64,000 nucleotides of DNA from Hydrogenophaga pseudoflava (GCF_031020795.1 NZ_JAVHJP010000005.1:316834-380833); one strand, 5' to 3'. Positions 16,635-24,346 are shown, counted from the first letter of the stretch. A program made the numbers and translations. The notes: generated by a model from the sequence alone, not told the origin.

Positions 16635-17264
16635 ATGAACCACTGGATCGACCTGCCCGCACCCGACGAGCCCGTGCCCGACGCCTACCGCGGCGTCTGG
16701 CAACGCACCCTGCTCGAAACCCCCGAGGGCCGCGACACGACCACGCGGGTGCACTGGCTGCAGACCGGAGGCTGGCACGCCGACCTGCGTGTGCCCGCGG
16801 GCGTGGACCCTGCCACGCCCGAAGGCCGCGCGCAGCTGCAGGGCTTCTGCGGCCTCACCCGCATCACGCCCGGCGCGAGTGGGCAGCCCGATGTCTGCAC
16901 CTGGCATCGCCGCTGGGACGTGCAGCCGCCGCGCAGCACGCCCGACGCGGGGTACATGGTGTTCGAGACCAGCGAATGCGTGATCGAGACCGGCGTGCAC
17001 GGCCGCTACCTCGAGGTGTGGGAGCGCCTGCCCGGCTCCACCGGGCCCTGCGCCGCGGTGGCCGAGCTTGATGCCGAAGGCCAGGCCACGGGCCTGATGC
17101 GCTTCACGGCCGGCCGGTACACGCTCACCGTGCGCCCGCGCCGTGCCACCTGGCCGGCCGACCTGCGGCCCGACGAGACCCTGGCCGAACTGGTGCAGCG
17201 CCACCCCGCCGAGGCCGGCGCCTTGCTGGACTTCGAGCTGGTGTTCAGCGAGACACCGGCCTAG
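16635..17264 (+). CDS. uncharacterised 209-residue protein of the guanidine-riboswitch operon
   Basis: I do not recognise this protein. It has no signal peptide or membrane segment. It is rich in tryptophan and beta-prone stretches (RVHWLQTGGWHADLRVP, TWHRRWDVQPP, YMVFETSECVIETG, YLEVWERLPG), which suggests a lipocalin/calycin-like barrel or a small-molecule-binding beta protein. It starts four bases after the cysteine hydrolase and ends nine bases before the metallo-beta-lactamase gene, so it is firmly inside the operon. It could be a binding protein or a new enzyme of the pathway. Confidence 0.75.
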   Translation: MNHWIDLPAPDEPVPDAYRGVWQRTLLETPEGRDTTTRVHWLQTGGWHADLRVPAGVDPATPEGRAQLQGFCGLTRITPGASGQPDVCTWHRRWDVQPPRSTPDAGYMVFETSECVIETGVHGRYLEVWERLPGSTGPCAAVAELDAEGQATGLMRFTAGRYTLTVRPRRATWPADLRPDETLAELVQRHPAEAGALLDFELVFSETPA

Positions 17265-17273
17265 AGTGTTCCC

Positions 17274-18041
17274 ATGCTCCCGACCCTCGACGGCGACTGG
17301 TTTGAATTCCGCTCCCTCGGCGACGGCCTCACGCTGATCACCGAGCCCCACGTCGTCCCGCTGCTCCGCTGCAACATCTGGCACATCCGCGGCCGCGACA
17401 TCGACCTGGTGGTCGACACCGGCCTGGGCGTCAGCAGCCTCCACCAGGCCTCGCGCCACCTGTTTGGCCACCGCGTGGCGGCGCTCGCCACGCACGTGCA
17501 CCTGGACCACGTCGGCGGCCACCACGAGTTCGCCGAGTGCTGGTGCCACCGGCTCGAAGCGCCCGGCCTGCGCGGCGCCGACCCGGCCTTCACCCTGGGC
17601 GACATCGACCTCCGGCGGCTGGACTTCGCCGCGCCCGGCTACGAAACCGGTGGCGCCGCCCTCACCGCGCTGCCCGCGCCCGACTACGACCTCTCGGCCT
17701 GGGAGATCCAACAGGCCACGGTGACGCGCGAACTCGAAGACGGCGACGTGATCGACCTGGGCAACCGCCACTTCGAGGTGCTGCACCTGCCCGGCCACTC
17801 GCCCGGCAGCATCGGCCTCTGGGAGGCGAAGACCGGCACCCTGTTTTCGGGGGATGCGGTCTACGACGGCCCGCTGCTCGACGCGCTGCCACATTCCGAC
17901 CGCGCCGCCTACGAGCGCACCATGGAGCGCCTGCTGGGCTTGCCGGTGAACGTGGTGCACGCCGGCCACGACCCGAGCTTCGGGCGCCAGCGCCTGCACG
18001 AGCTGGTGCGTGCGTACCTCGACCGCCCGTCACCGCCCTGA
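17274..18041 (+). CDS. metallo-beta-lactamase-fold hydrolase
   Basis: The protein has 255 residues. The dinuclear metal site motif H74-x-H76-x-D78-H79 (THVHLDHVGGH) is followed by LHLPGHSPGSIGL, FSGDAVYDG and VHAGHDPSF, giving the full set of histidine/aspartate ligands. No export signal is seen, so it is probably cytoplasmic. Family members hydrolyse thioesters, lactones, amides or phosphodiesters. It is the last closely spaced gene of the riboswitch-1 operon (nine-base gap upstream, 46-base gap downstream). Confidence 0.85.
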   Translation: MLPTLDGDWFEFRSLGDGLTLITEPHVVPLLRCNIWHIRGRDIDLVVDTGLGVSSLHQASRHLFGHRVAALATHVHLDHVGGHHEFAECWCHRLEAPGLRGADPAFTLGDIDLRRLDFAAPGYETGGAALTALPAPDYDLSAWEIQQATVTRELEDGDVIDLGNRHFEVLHLPGHSPGSIGLWEAKTGTLFSGDAVYDGPLLDALPHSDRAAYERTMERLLGLPVNVVHAGHDPSFGRQRLHELVRAYLDRPSPP

Positions 18042-18087
18042 CCGCACAAGGCCGGCGCTGCGCGCCGAATGCGACGACACTGCAGGC

Positions 18088-18858
18088 ATGAACACACCGC
18101 CTGCCGACCGCCCGGTCACCGTCCCGCCCGCCGTCGACCCGCTGTTTCTGGTCGCACCCAGCGTGACCACCTACGACGGCGCGGTGGCGCTGACCAATGC
18201 CTCGGGCTTTTTCTTCCAGCGCGGTGAGCGTCTGTACCTCGTGACCAGCCGCCATGTGCTGATCGACCAGCCCAGCAACCACCGCCCCAGCCGCCTGGCG
18301 ATCACGTTGCATCTGGACGCCCAGAACCTCTCGCGCTGCACGGAGTTTTCCATGCTGCTCTACGCGAAAGGGACCGCCGCCTGGCGCCAGGGCAAAGACG
18401 GCGGTGGCGAGATCGACGTGGCGGTGCTGGAGATTGATCGCAGCGCCTTGCCCGAAGGGGCCATCGTCTACGCCTTCACGCCGGAGCATCTGCCCGGCGA
18501 CTTCGACAGCGTGCCCATCGACGCGGCCCTGTGCATCGCCGGGTTCCCGCTGGGCTTCCGCGACACCGTGTACCAGCTGCCGGTGCTGCGCCACGCCGCG
18601 ATCGCTTCACCGTTTGGTGTGCGTTTCCAGGGTCGGGGCTTCTTCCTCACCGATGCGCGCACCCACCGGGGCACCAGCGGTGCACCGGTGGTGACGCGTC
18701 ACCATGGGCTGACGCGTGAGGGTGCCCGGTTGCCGTGGCAACTGCTGGGCGTGCATTCGGCGCGCATGGACATGGGCAACCGGGACCGCGGGCAGGACGA
18801 GTCCCTGGGCCTGAACTGCGCCTGGTACGCCGACATCCTGCTCACGCTGACGGCGTGA
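18088..18858 (+). CDS. trypsin-like serine peptidase domain protein
   Basis: The protein has 256 residues. A chymotrypsin-fold triad is visible as H56 (LVTSRHVL), D110 (GEIDVAVLEI) and S197 (HRGTSGAPV). No signal peptide is apparent. Similar cytosolic trypsin-like proteins are found in Proteobacteria, and their substrates are unknown. The 46-base gap from the preceding gene leaves membership of the riboswitch-1 operon uncertain; it may be read through. The upstream in-frame start at 18010 overlaps the hydrolase end and was not chosen. Confidence 0.75.
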   Translation: MNTPPADRPVTVPPAVDPLFLVAPSVTTYDGAVALTNASGFFFQRGERLYLVTSRHVLIDQPSNHRPSRLAITLHLDAQNLSRCTEFSMLLYAKGTAAWRQGKDGGGEIDVAVLEIDRSALPEGAIVYAFTPEHLPGDFDSVPIDAALCIAGFPLGFRDTVYQLPVLRHAAIASPFGVRFQGRGFFLTDARTHRGTSGAPVVTRHHGLTREGARLPWQLLGVHSARMDMGNRDRGQDESLGLNCAWYADILLTLTA

Positions 18859-18882
18859 GCGCGGCGCCGGCGGCGCGCGGCC

Positions 18883-19437
18883 TCAGGACCGCACCTCCGA
18901 CGGCGGCGGCGTGACCACCACCTGCCCGTCCTTCACCGGCAGCGTGGGGCCCGGCGGGAAGGAGGTGCGCGTCTTGCCCTCCTGGCCGCCCAGCCGGTAG
19001 GTCACGTCGTAGCCCACCAGCCGCTGCGACTTCTGCTGCACCGTCCTGCAGCGCTGTTCGGTCGTCGTGACCACGTCGTTTTCCTGCAGGTTCTTTTGCA
19101 CTCGGTTACCGGCGTAACCCCCAGCCACCGCGCCCGCCACCGTGGCCACCTTCCTGCCGTTGCCGCCGCCGATGTTGCTGCCCAGCAGGCCGCCCGCCAC
19201 ACCGCCGATCACCGTGCCGGCGATGCGGTGCTCGTCCTTCACGGGCGCCTGCCGGCGCACCGCCACGTTCTCGCAGCGCACCTGGGGCGTCGACACGGTC
19301 TGCAGCACCTCCTTGACGGCGACCACGTCGGCCACCTTCGGCTGGGCCAGCTTCTGGTATCCGGTGACCGCGCCGGCCCCCAGCACCACCATGGCGATGC
19401 CGCCCACCGCCATGCCCTTCATCATCGACTTGTCCAT
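18883..19437 (-). CDS. glycine-zipper 2TM domain protein
   Basis: The protein has 184 residues. An N-terminal hydrophobic segment (MAVGGIAMVVLGAGAVTGY) acts as an anchor. A glycine-zipper 2TM block occupies about residues 70-108 (IAGTVIGGVAGGLLGSNIGG, VAGAVAGGYAGNRVQ), the pattern of the 17-kDa surface-antigen/SlyB group. It is probably an envelope protein. It is convergent with the peptidase gene and divergent from the YitT-like gene. Confidence 0.8.
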   Translation of the reverse strand: MDKSMMKGMAVGGIAMVVLGAGAVTGYQKLAQPKVADVVAVKEVLQTVSTPQVRCENVAVRRQAPVKDEHRIAGTVIGGVAGGLLGSNIGGGNGRKVATVAGAVAGGYAGNRVQKNLQENDVVTTTEQRCRTVQQKSQRLVGYDVTYRLGGQEGKTRTSFPPGPTLPVKDGQVVVTPPPSEVRS

Positions 19438-19516
19438 GTGTTGTTTCCTTTCTCGACGTTTCTTCCGGGGCGAAATCTAGGGCGGCTGGCGCGCCGGGTC
19501 GTGACAAACGGTGTCA

Positions 19517-20152
19517 ATGGCACATCCCATGCTTGTCATGGGCATGGACCCCACCGCACCCGCCGCCCATTCCTGGTTCGACGACACCCACGCGCTGATC
19601 GCCGGTTCGCTCTTCGTCGCGCTGGGCATGACCATGTTCGGCCACGCCGGCCTGCTCACCGGCGGCGTCGCGGGCGTGGCCTTCCTCGCCAGCTACGCCA
19701 GCGGCCTGCCCTTCGGCCTGTTCTTCTTTCTGCTGAGCCTGCCGTTCTTCGTGCTCTCGTGGTTCCGGCTCGGCCCGGCGTTCACGTTCAAGAGCTTCGG
19801 CGCCGTGGCCCTGGTGTCCGTCTGCACCACGCTGGCGCCCAAGGTGGTGCGCTTTGAACTGCTCAACCCCTGGCTGGCCTCGGTGCTCGGTGGCTTCCTC
19901 ATCGGCTTCGGCCTGCTCGCCCTGCTGCGCCACCAGGCCAGCGTGGGCGGCGTCAACATCCTCGCGCAGTGGCTGCAGCAGGCCCGCGGCTACAGCGCCG
20001 GCAAGGTGCAGATGTCGGTCGACCTCGTCGTGGTGCTGGCCGCCCTGTGGGTGCTGCCGCCGCTGCAGGTGGCGCAGTCGGTGGTGGGGGCGGTCGCCAT
20101 CGGTGCCATCCTCGCGCTCAACCACAAGCCGGGGCGCTATCTCGGCGTCTGA
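19517..20152 (+). CDS. YitT-family integral membrane protein
   Basis: The protein has about 211 residues with five or six hydrophobic helices, including the YitT-like first repeats HALIAGSLFVALGMTMF and GLLTGGVAGVAFLASYASG and a basic loop RHQASVGGVNILAQWLQ. The family's transported molecule is unknown. The start is uncertain: ATGs at 19517, 19538 and 19544 are all in frame and none has a convincing ribosome-binding site. Confidence 0.75.
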   Translation: MAHPMLVMGMDPTAPAAHSWFDDTHALIAGSLFVALGMTMFGHAGLLTGGVAGVAFLASYASGLPFGLFFFLLSLPFFVLSWFRLGPAFTFKSFGAVALVSVCTTLAPKVVRFELLNPWLASVLGGFLIGFGLLALLRHQASVGGVNILAQWLQQARGYSAGKVQMSVDLVVVLAALWVLPPLQVAQSVVGAVAIGAILALNHKPGRYLGV

Positions 20153-20167
20153 GTCGCCAGTGGTGGG

Positions 20168-20380
20168 CTACGGCAGCGTGATCGCGCCCTCGGACACGTA
20201 GCGCCGGAACTCGGCCATGGGCATGGCCGCCGCGCCGTGGGTTTCGCCCTCCACCCAGCTCAGGGTGGCTTCGAGCTTGGTGGTCTCGATCTCCACCGGG
20301 CCTTCCGGGATGCGCATCAGGGCGCCGTCGCCCGGCCGGTACTCCACTTTCCCCACGATGTATCCAGTCTTCTGAGTCAT
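20168..20380 (-). CDS. small conserved hypothetical protein (70 aa)
   Basis: The protein has 70 residues starting at MTQKTGYIVG, preceded by a good AGGAG six bases upstream of the ATG at 20380. An extra upstream start at 20407 adds nine residues and lacks this site. The chain alternates charged and beta-prone residues (KVEYRPGDGALM, VEIETTKLEATLSW) with no signal peptide. No function is recognised. It is divergent from the Rrf2 regulator. Confidence 0.6.
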   Translation of the reverse strand: MTQKTGYIVGKVEYRPGDGALMRIPEGPVEIETTKLEATLSWVEGETHGAAAMPMAEFRRYVSEGAITLP

Positions 20381-20548
20381 GACGTGCTCCTGTTGGTTGC
20401 AGTTCATTCTGTGAACCGCGCTGCAGGCCCGGCATCGGTGAACGCGCAGTCCGCCGGTAGGACGCGTCCTACACCGAAGGTCTGCATCCGGCTTCCGCCA
20501 ATGGCCCTGCGCAGGCAGAGGTCAATGTCATGCAACTCATAATGTTGC

Positions 20549-21022
20549 ATGAAATCAAACAGCCAGCTGTCCGACGTGCTGCACGTGCTGCTGCACATGG
20601 CCGAGCGCGATGCGCCCATGACCTCCGACACCCTGGCCGCCGCCATGCAGACCCACCCGGTGGTGCTGCGCCGCCTGATGGGCGGGCTGCGCGACGCCGG
20701 CTTCGTCGGCTCGGCCAAGGGGCATGGCGGCGGCTGGGTGCTGACCTGTTCGCTGGACCAGGTGACGCTGCGCGACATCCACGAGGCGCTGGGCGCCCCC
20801 GCCCTGGTGTCGCTGGGTTTTCGCGAAGACCGGCCCGAATGCCTGGTCGCCCTCGCGGTCCACGACGCGCTGACCAGCGCCGTGCAGGAGGCCGAGGCCG
20901 CGCTGCTGCGGCGGCTGGACGGCGTCACGCTGGCGGCGCTCTCGCGCGACTTCCATCAACGTCTGTTGGCCCGCGGCGCGGTGCGCCACCGGCCCGAGGA
21001 GCACTTCCATGATGAACACTGA
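20549..21022 (+). CDS. Rrf2-family transcriptional regulator
   Basis: The protein has 157 residues. An N-terminal winged helix (LSDVLHVLLHMAER, VVLRRLMGGLRDAGFVGSAKGHGGGW) is the Rrf2 signature. Only isolated cysteines occur (TCSLDQ, ECLVALAV), so the three-cysteine Fe-S site of IscR/NsrR is absent. It may be a redox- or metabolite-sensing Rrf2 such as YwnA/SaiR types. It overlaps the following flavoprotein by 14 bases and probably regulates that pair. Confidence 0.85.
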   Translation: MKSNSQLSDVLHVLLHMAERDAPMTSDTLAAAMQTHPVVLRRLMGGLRDAGFVGSAKGHGGGWVLTCSLDQVTLRDIHEALGAPALVSLGFREDRPECLVALAVHDALTSAVQEAEAALLRRLDGVTLAALSRDFHQRLLARGAVRHRPEEHFHDEH

Positions 21023-21905
21023 ATTCGCCGTCATCGGCGGCAGCTACGCCGGCATGTCGGCCGCGCTGCAGCTCGCGCGGGCGCGCCGCCAGGTGCTGGT
21101 GGTGGACGCCGGCCAGCGCCGCAACCGCTTCGTCGACGAGGCCGGCGCCACGGCGCACGGCTTTCTGGGGCAGGACGGCCGCGCACCCGCCGCCATTGCG
21201 GCCGAGGCGCGCCAGCAGCTGCTGGCCTACCCGAACGTGCGGTGGATCGATGGCCTGGCCGAGGACGCGCACCACCGGCCCGACGGGCGCTTGGGCTTCC
21301 GTGTGGGCGGCACCGAGGTGAGCGCCGCGCGGCTGGTGCTGGCCACCGGCGTGCGCGACGAAATGCCGCTCGTGCCCGGCCTGGCCGAGCGCTGGGGCCG
21401 CAGCGTGTTCCATTGCCCCTACTGCCACGGCTACGAACTGGAAGAAGGCGCCATCGGCGTCGTCGCCACCTCGCCCGCCGCCCTGCACCAGGCCGCCATG
21501 CTGCCCGACTGGGGCCCCACCACGCTGTTCCTCAACGACGCCTTCACCCCCACCGACGACGACCTGGCCCTGCTCGCCCGGCGCGGCACGCAGATCGAGC
21601 GCACCCCCGTCGCGCGCATCGAGGGCGTGGCCGACGTGGTGCTGACCGATGGCCGCCGTTGCGCCATGGCCGGCCTCTTCGCCCAGGCGCGCATGCACAT
21701 GGCCAGCCCGGTGGCCGAGCAGCTGGGTTGCGCCTTCGAGCAGGGGCCGCTCGGCCCGTTCATCCAGGTGGACCGCATGGGGCAGACCAGCGTGCCGCAC
21801 GTGTTCGCCTGCGGCGATGCCGCGCGCGCGGCCGGCAACGTGGCCCTGGCGGTGGGCGATGGCGCCATGACCGGCGCGGCCGCGCACCGCTCCGTCATGT
21901 TCTGA
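21009..21905 (+). CDS. thioredoxin-reductase-like FAD/NAD(P) oxidoreductase
   Basis: The protein has 298 residues. An N-terminal FAD dinucleotide motif (VIGGSYAGMSAALQLARARR) is present, with a redox-active CPYC in VFHCPYCHGYELEEG and the FAD-closing FACGDAARAAGN near the end. The CPYC thioredoxin-reductase-like group is found with Rrf2 or LysR regulators and is linked to detoxification or disulfide reduction. The NADPH-domain glycine motif is weak (IGVVATSPAALHQ), so the electron donor is uncertain. Confidence 0.83.
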   Translation: MMNTEFAVIGGSYAGMSAALQLARARRQVLVVDAGQRRNRFVDEAGATAHGFLGQDGRAPAAIAAEARQQLLAYPNVRWIDGLAEDAHHRPDGRLGFRVGGTEVSAARLVLATGVRDEMPLVPGLAERWGRSVFHCPYCHGYELEEGAIGVVATSPAALHQAAMLPDWGPTTLFLNDAFTPTDDDLALLARRGTQIERTPVARIEGVADVVLTDGRRCAMAGLFAQARMHMASPVAEQLGCAFEQGPLGPFIQVDRMGQTSVPHVFACGDAARAAGNVALAVGDGAMTGAAAHRSVMF

Positions 21906-21931
21906 ACGCCGCGATCCTGTTAGCCTGCGCC

Positions 21932-22645
21932 ATGCCCTCCACATCCACCCTCCTGCGCACCTCTGAAGCCGGCGTCCTCACCCTGACGCTCAACCGCCCC
22001 GACAAGCTCAACGCCATCGACAACCCGCTGGCCGAAGCCCTGCTCGAAGCGCTGAACGCCGCCGCCACCGACCCCGCGGTGCGCGCCATCCGCCTGCGCG
22101 GCAACGGCCGCGCCTTCTGCGCCGGCCGCGACGTCAGCGCCGCGCCCACCGACAAGGACCTGGAACTGGTGCAGGCCGTCTCCCGCGCCATCGTGGCGCA
22201 CCGCTGCCCCGTCATCGCCGCCGTGCACGGCTGGACCGTGGGCGCGGGCTTCGAGTGGACGATGAACGCCGACATCGTCTTCGCCGCCGACAGCGCGAGA
22301 TTCAAGCTCCCAGAGGCCTCGCTGGGAGTCTTCGTCACCGGCGGCCTGGTGGCCACCCTGCCCGCCGCCATCGGCCCCATGCGCGCCAAGGCGCTGACGC
22401 TGCTGGGCGAACCGTTCGACGCGGCGCAGGCGCTGGCCTGGGGCCTGGTCTACCGCTGCGTGCCGGCGGACGAGCTTGATGCGGTGTCGCTGGCCGCGGC
22501 GCGGCGCGTCGCAGACCTGAAGCCCGAGGTGGCCCGCGAGTTCAAGCGCGTGCTCAATCAGATCGGGCTGGAGCGCTTCGAGCGTGCGGTGGAGGAGGAA
22601 ACGGCCGTCCAGCGCCGGCTGGGCCAGGGCAACGCTGAAGCCTGA
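21932..22645 (+). CDS. enoyl-CoA hydratase/isomerase family protein
   Basis: The protein has 237 residues, slightly short for the crotonase family. LTLNRPDKLNAI, the oxyanion-hole segment GRAFCAGRDVS and AAVHGWTVGAGFEWTMNADIVFAA are typical. The two catalytic glutamates of true hydratases are only partly matched (Glu in GAGFEWTMN region, PEASLGV later), so an isomerase or another crotonase activity is equally likely. It stands alone 26 bases after the flavoprotein. Confidence 0.83.
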   Translation: MPSTSTLLRTSEAGVLTLTLNRPDKLNAIDNPLAEALLEALNAAATDPAVRAIRLRGNGRAFCAGRDVSAAPTDKDLELVQAVSRAIVAHRCPVIAAVHGWTVGAGFEWTMNADIVFAADSARFKLPEASLGVFVTGGLVATLPAAIGPMRAKALTLLGEPFDAAQALAWGLVYRCVPADELDAVSLAAARRVADLKPEVAREFKRVLNQIGLERFERAVEEETAVQRRLGQGNAEA

Positions 22646-22646
22646 T

Positions 22647-23072
22647 TCAGCCCGCCGGCGGGCGCTGTTTCTTCGCGATGCGGTCCCAGTCGCGCAGCGT
22701 CTGCAGCAGCCGGTTCTTCGCATCGGTGTGGCTCTGGCCGAAGGTCTCGGCCATCTGCCGGCGCAGCGCCTCGTCCGGCGGCGGCGCGCCCAGCGCCTTG
22801 AGCCGGTCGATCACCAGCATCACCACCTGAAAGCTGCCCGAGCCCACCGCCATCGTCAGCGGCGTCTGCCCGTCCGCCGCCGTGTCCAGCACGTCGGCGC
22901 CGTGCTCGATCATGAACTTGACCACTCCCGCCTTGCCGCCCGCACAGGCCCAGTGCAGCGGCACCAGCCCGCCCTCCAGCCGCGCGTTGAAGTCGGCGCC
23001 GGGCGCAAGATGCTCCGCGGCCAGGGGCCAGCCGGAGGCTTTGATCATTTGCTGGAGTTGCCAGGGGGGCAT
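22647..23072 (-). CDS. ankyrin-repeat protein
   Basis: The protein has 141 residues with about three ankyrin repeats: GADFNARLEGGLVPLHWACAG, GKAGVVKFMIEHGADVLDTA and DGQTPLTMAVGSGSFQVVML. A charged C-terminal tail follows. Ankyrin proteins mediate protein contacts. It is convergent with the enoyl-CoA hydratase gene (one-base gap), and no partner is evident. Confidence 0.78.
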   Translation of the reverse strand: MPPWQLQQMIKASGWPLAAEHLAPGADFNARLEGGLVPLHWACAGGKAGVVKFMIEHGADVLDTAADGQTPLTMAVGSGSFQVVMLVIDRLKALGAPPPDEALRRQMAETFGQSHTDAKNRLLQTLRDWDRIAKKQRPPAG

Positions 23073-23216
23073 GGGGTGGATGTGTCGGATGGGTTTGATG
23101 GATGTGGCGGGCGGGGGACAACCGGGTTTGCCGAATCTGTGGTGAATGGTCGAAACTACGCGTTCGTCGGCTACTTTGCTCGACTGTCATTCAAATGAGA
23201 GGGAGATCGCTGAGCC

Positions 23217-23498
23217 ATGTCCACCGTCACAAAAGATCATGTCAGAGAGCATGCGCGCATGGCGCTGCTGCGCGGCCTGAGAGGCTGGTGTATTGCGTTG
23301 AGCATCGTCTTTCTCGCCCTGGCGATCATGTCGCTAAGAAACACTGTCGGCAATCCGAAAACATGGGCGTCTTCCTTCCACGCGCTCGCCGCCAGCGGCG
23401 CATTTGTCGAGTATGGCGCCTGGCTTGCGGCTGTCGGAGGACTGTTCTTGTTCATCGCGCTGGTCATCTCATTCGTTCTCAGAACAATGAAGGAATGA
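23217..23498 (+). CDS. small two-helix membrane protein
   Basis: The protein has 93 residues with two hydrophobic helices (CIALSIVFLALAIMSL, WLAAVGGLFLFIALVISFVL), a basic N-terminus and a short basic tail. No function is recognised. It is the first of three small genes (23217-24180) with less GC-biased codon use than their neighbours, suggesting later acquisition. Confidence 0.55.
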   Translation: MSTVTKDHVREHARMALLRGLRGWCIALSIVFLALAIMSLRNTVGNPKTWASSFHALAASGAFVEYGAWLAAVGGLFLFIALVISFVLRTMKE

Positions 23499-23582
23499 CC
23501 TCCATCGCGACCGAACACTGTCCTTGCGAATTTCCCATCCTCATCGCTTGGATGCATTTGCTCCACCAGTCAGGACCTATCC

Positions 23583-23957
23583 ATGTTGAAAATCATCGCC
23601 ATCCTCGTGTTCTCAGGCTCGCTCAACGTTGCCGTCGAGACCGATTCCGGTTGGGCTGAGAAGTCGTTTGCCAACACCGCGAAAGGTGCAGAAGAACTCG
23701 TCGGATTTGCGGAAGAAGTGGTTGGTGATCCGCCGGATGGCGTGAGGGTGGTCCTTGGCGCTCTGAACGAGGACGACAACTTGGAGCACATCGTCACCCT
23801 GTTCAATGCGCTGGAGTTGAAACACAGCTTCGCCACGCCTGAAGAGGTCAAGGCAGCGGCAGCCAAGCACCAACTGTCTGCGCAAACTGCCATCTCGGTG
23901 GCCAAGGCCGACCAGGAAAAGTTTGGAGCGCTCTATGGAAGAACGCCTCCGAAGTGA
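23583..23957 (+). CDS. small hypothetical protein (124 aa)
   Basis: The protein has 124 residues. A short hydrophobic N-terminus (MLKIIAILVFSGSLNVAV) could be a signal peptide. The rest is acidic and helical (AKGAEELVGFAEEVVGDPP, EEVKAAAAKHQLSAQTAISVAKADQEKFG). No family is recognised. It overlaps the next gene by 23 bases, suggesting a two-gene unit. Confidence 0.55.
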   Translation: MLKIIAILVFSGSLNVAVETDSGWAEKSFANTAKGAEELVGFAEEVVGDPPDGVRVVLGALNEDDNLEHIVTLFNALELKHSFATPEEVKAAAAKHQLSAQTAISVAKADQEKFGALYGRTPPK

Positions 23958-24180
23958 TGCGCCCACCCGGAGCAATTGGCGCGTCTGGCTGTACCTGCTC
24001 TTGGGGTTCACCGGTGGTGGCATCGGCGCCCTCTTCGCGCTGTTCTTCGGCGCCTCGTCTTGGCCAGACGCACGGCTGTTCATCCTGTCGGGCATCGCCA
24101 TCGGGCTCGGTCTGGCCTCCTTCCTGGCACCAAACCTGCTAAGCCCTAAACACAGAGAGGCGAGTGCACCAAAACAGTGA
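23935..24180 (+). CDS. small membrane protein (81 aa)
   Basis: The protein has 81 residues with two hydrophobic helices (VWLYLLLGFTGGGIGALFAL, LFILSGIAIGLGLASFLAP). The ATG at 23935 has GGAG six bases upstream, inside the previous gene. The sigma54-like element before riboswitch 2 lies within its last 19 codons. Function unknown. Confidence 0.55.
   Translation: MEERLRSDAPTRSNWRVWLYLLLGFTGGGIGALFALFFGASSWPDARLFILSGIAIGLGLASFLAPNLLSPKHREASAPKQ
24125..24140 (+). promoter_or_regulatory. sigma54-type -24/-12 promoter upstream of guanidine riboswitch 2
   Basis: TGGCACCAAACCTGCT has GG at 24126-24127 and GC at 24138-24139 separated by exactly 10 bases, with the full TGGCAC -24 block. Transcription would start near 24151, about 48 bases before the aptamer. 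It overlaps coding sequence, so chance is possible. The matched geometry with copy 1 (10397) supports it. A TGCACCA NtrC-like half-site follows at 24165-24171. Confidence 0.58.
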
Positions 24181-24198
24181 CTCGCAGCCTTGAATGAC

Positions 24199-24309
24199 CG
24201 CTAGGGTTCCGGGCGCTGCGCATACATATATGTAGACAGCAGCGCCGCCTGGTCCGAGAGCGGTCGGCCACGATCGTGTGGCTCCACGGAGGGACAAAAG
24301 CCCGGGAGA
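24199..24309 (+). promoter_or_regulatory. guanidine-I (ykkC) riboswitch, copy 2
   Basis: The blocks CTAGGGTTCCGG (24201-24212), GGTCCGAGAG (24251-24260) and ACGGAGGGACAAAAGCCC onward (24287-24309) match copy 1. The variable arm is longer here: GGCGCTGC pairs perfectly with GCAGCGCC and encloses an ACATATATGT stem. It precedes the permease, ATPase, carboxyguanidine deiminase, carboxylase and allophanate hydrolase genes, the classical guanidine-assimilation set, so guanidinium is the expected ligand. Confidence 0.94.
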
Positions 24310-24346
24310 AGCTGGCATGCCGCTGATGCGGTTGCGCGAGCCTCTC
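24306..24346 (+). promoter_or_regulatory. possible expression-platform pairing of riboswitch 2
   Basis: GAGAAGCT (24306-24313, overlapping the aptamer's 3' edge) can pair at seven of eight positions with AGCCTCTC (24339-24346), with a CCGC-TGAT-GCGG hairpin inside. The geometry parallels copy 1. No T-run follows. Confidence 0.35.

Noticed and set aside
18860-18882. GC-rich inverted repeat after the peptidase gene as a terminator
   Set aside because: The stem is short and low-complexity (GGCGCC type) with no T-run.
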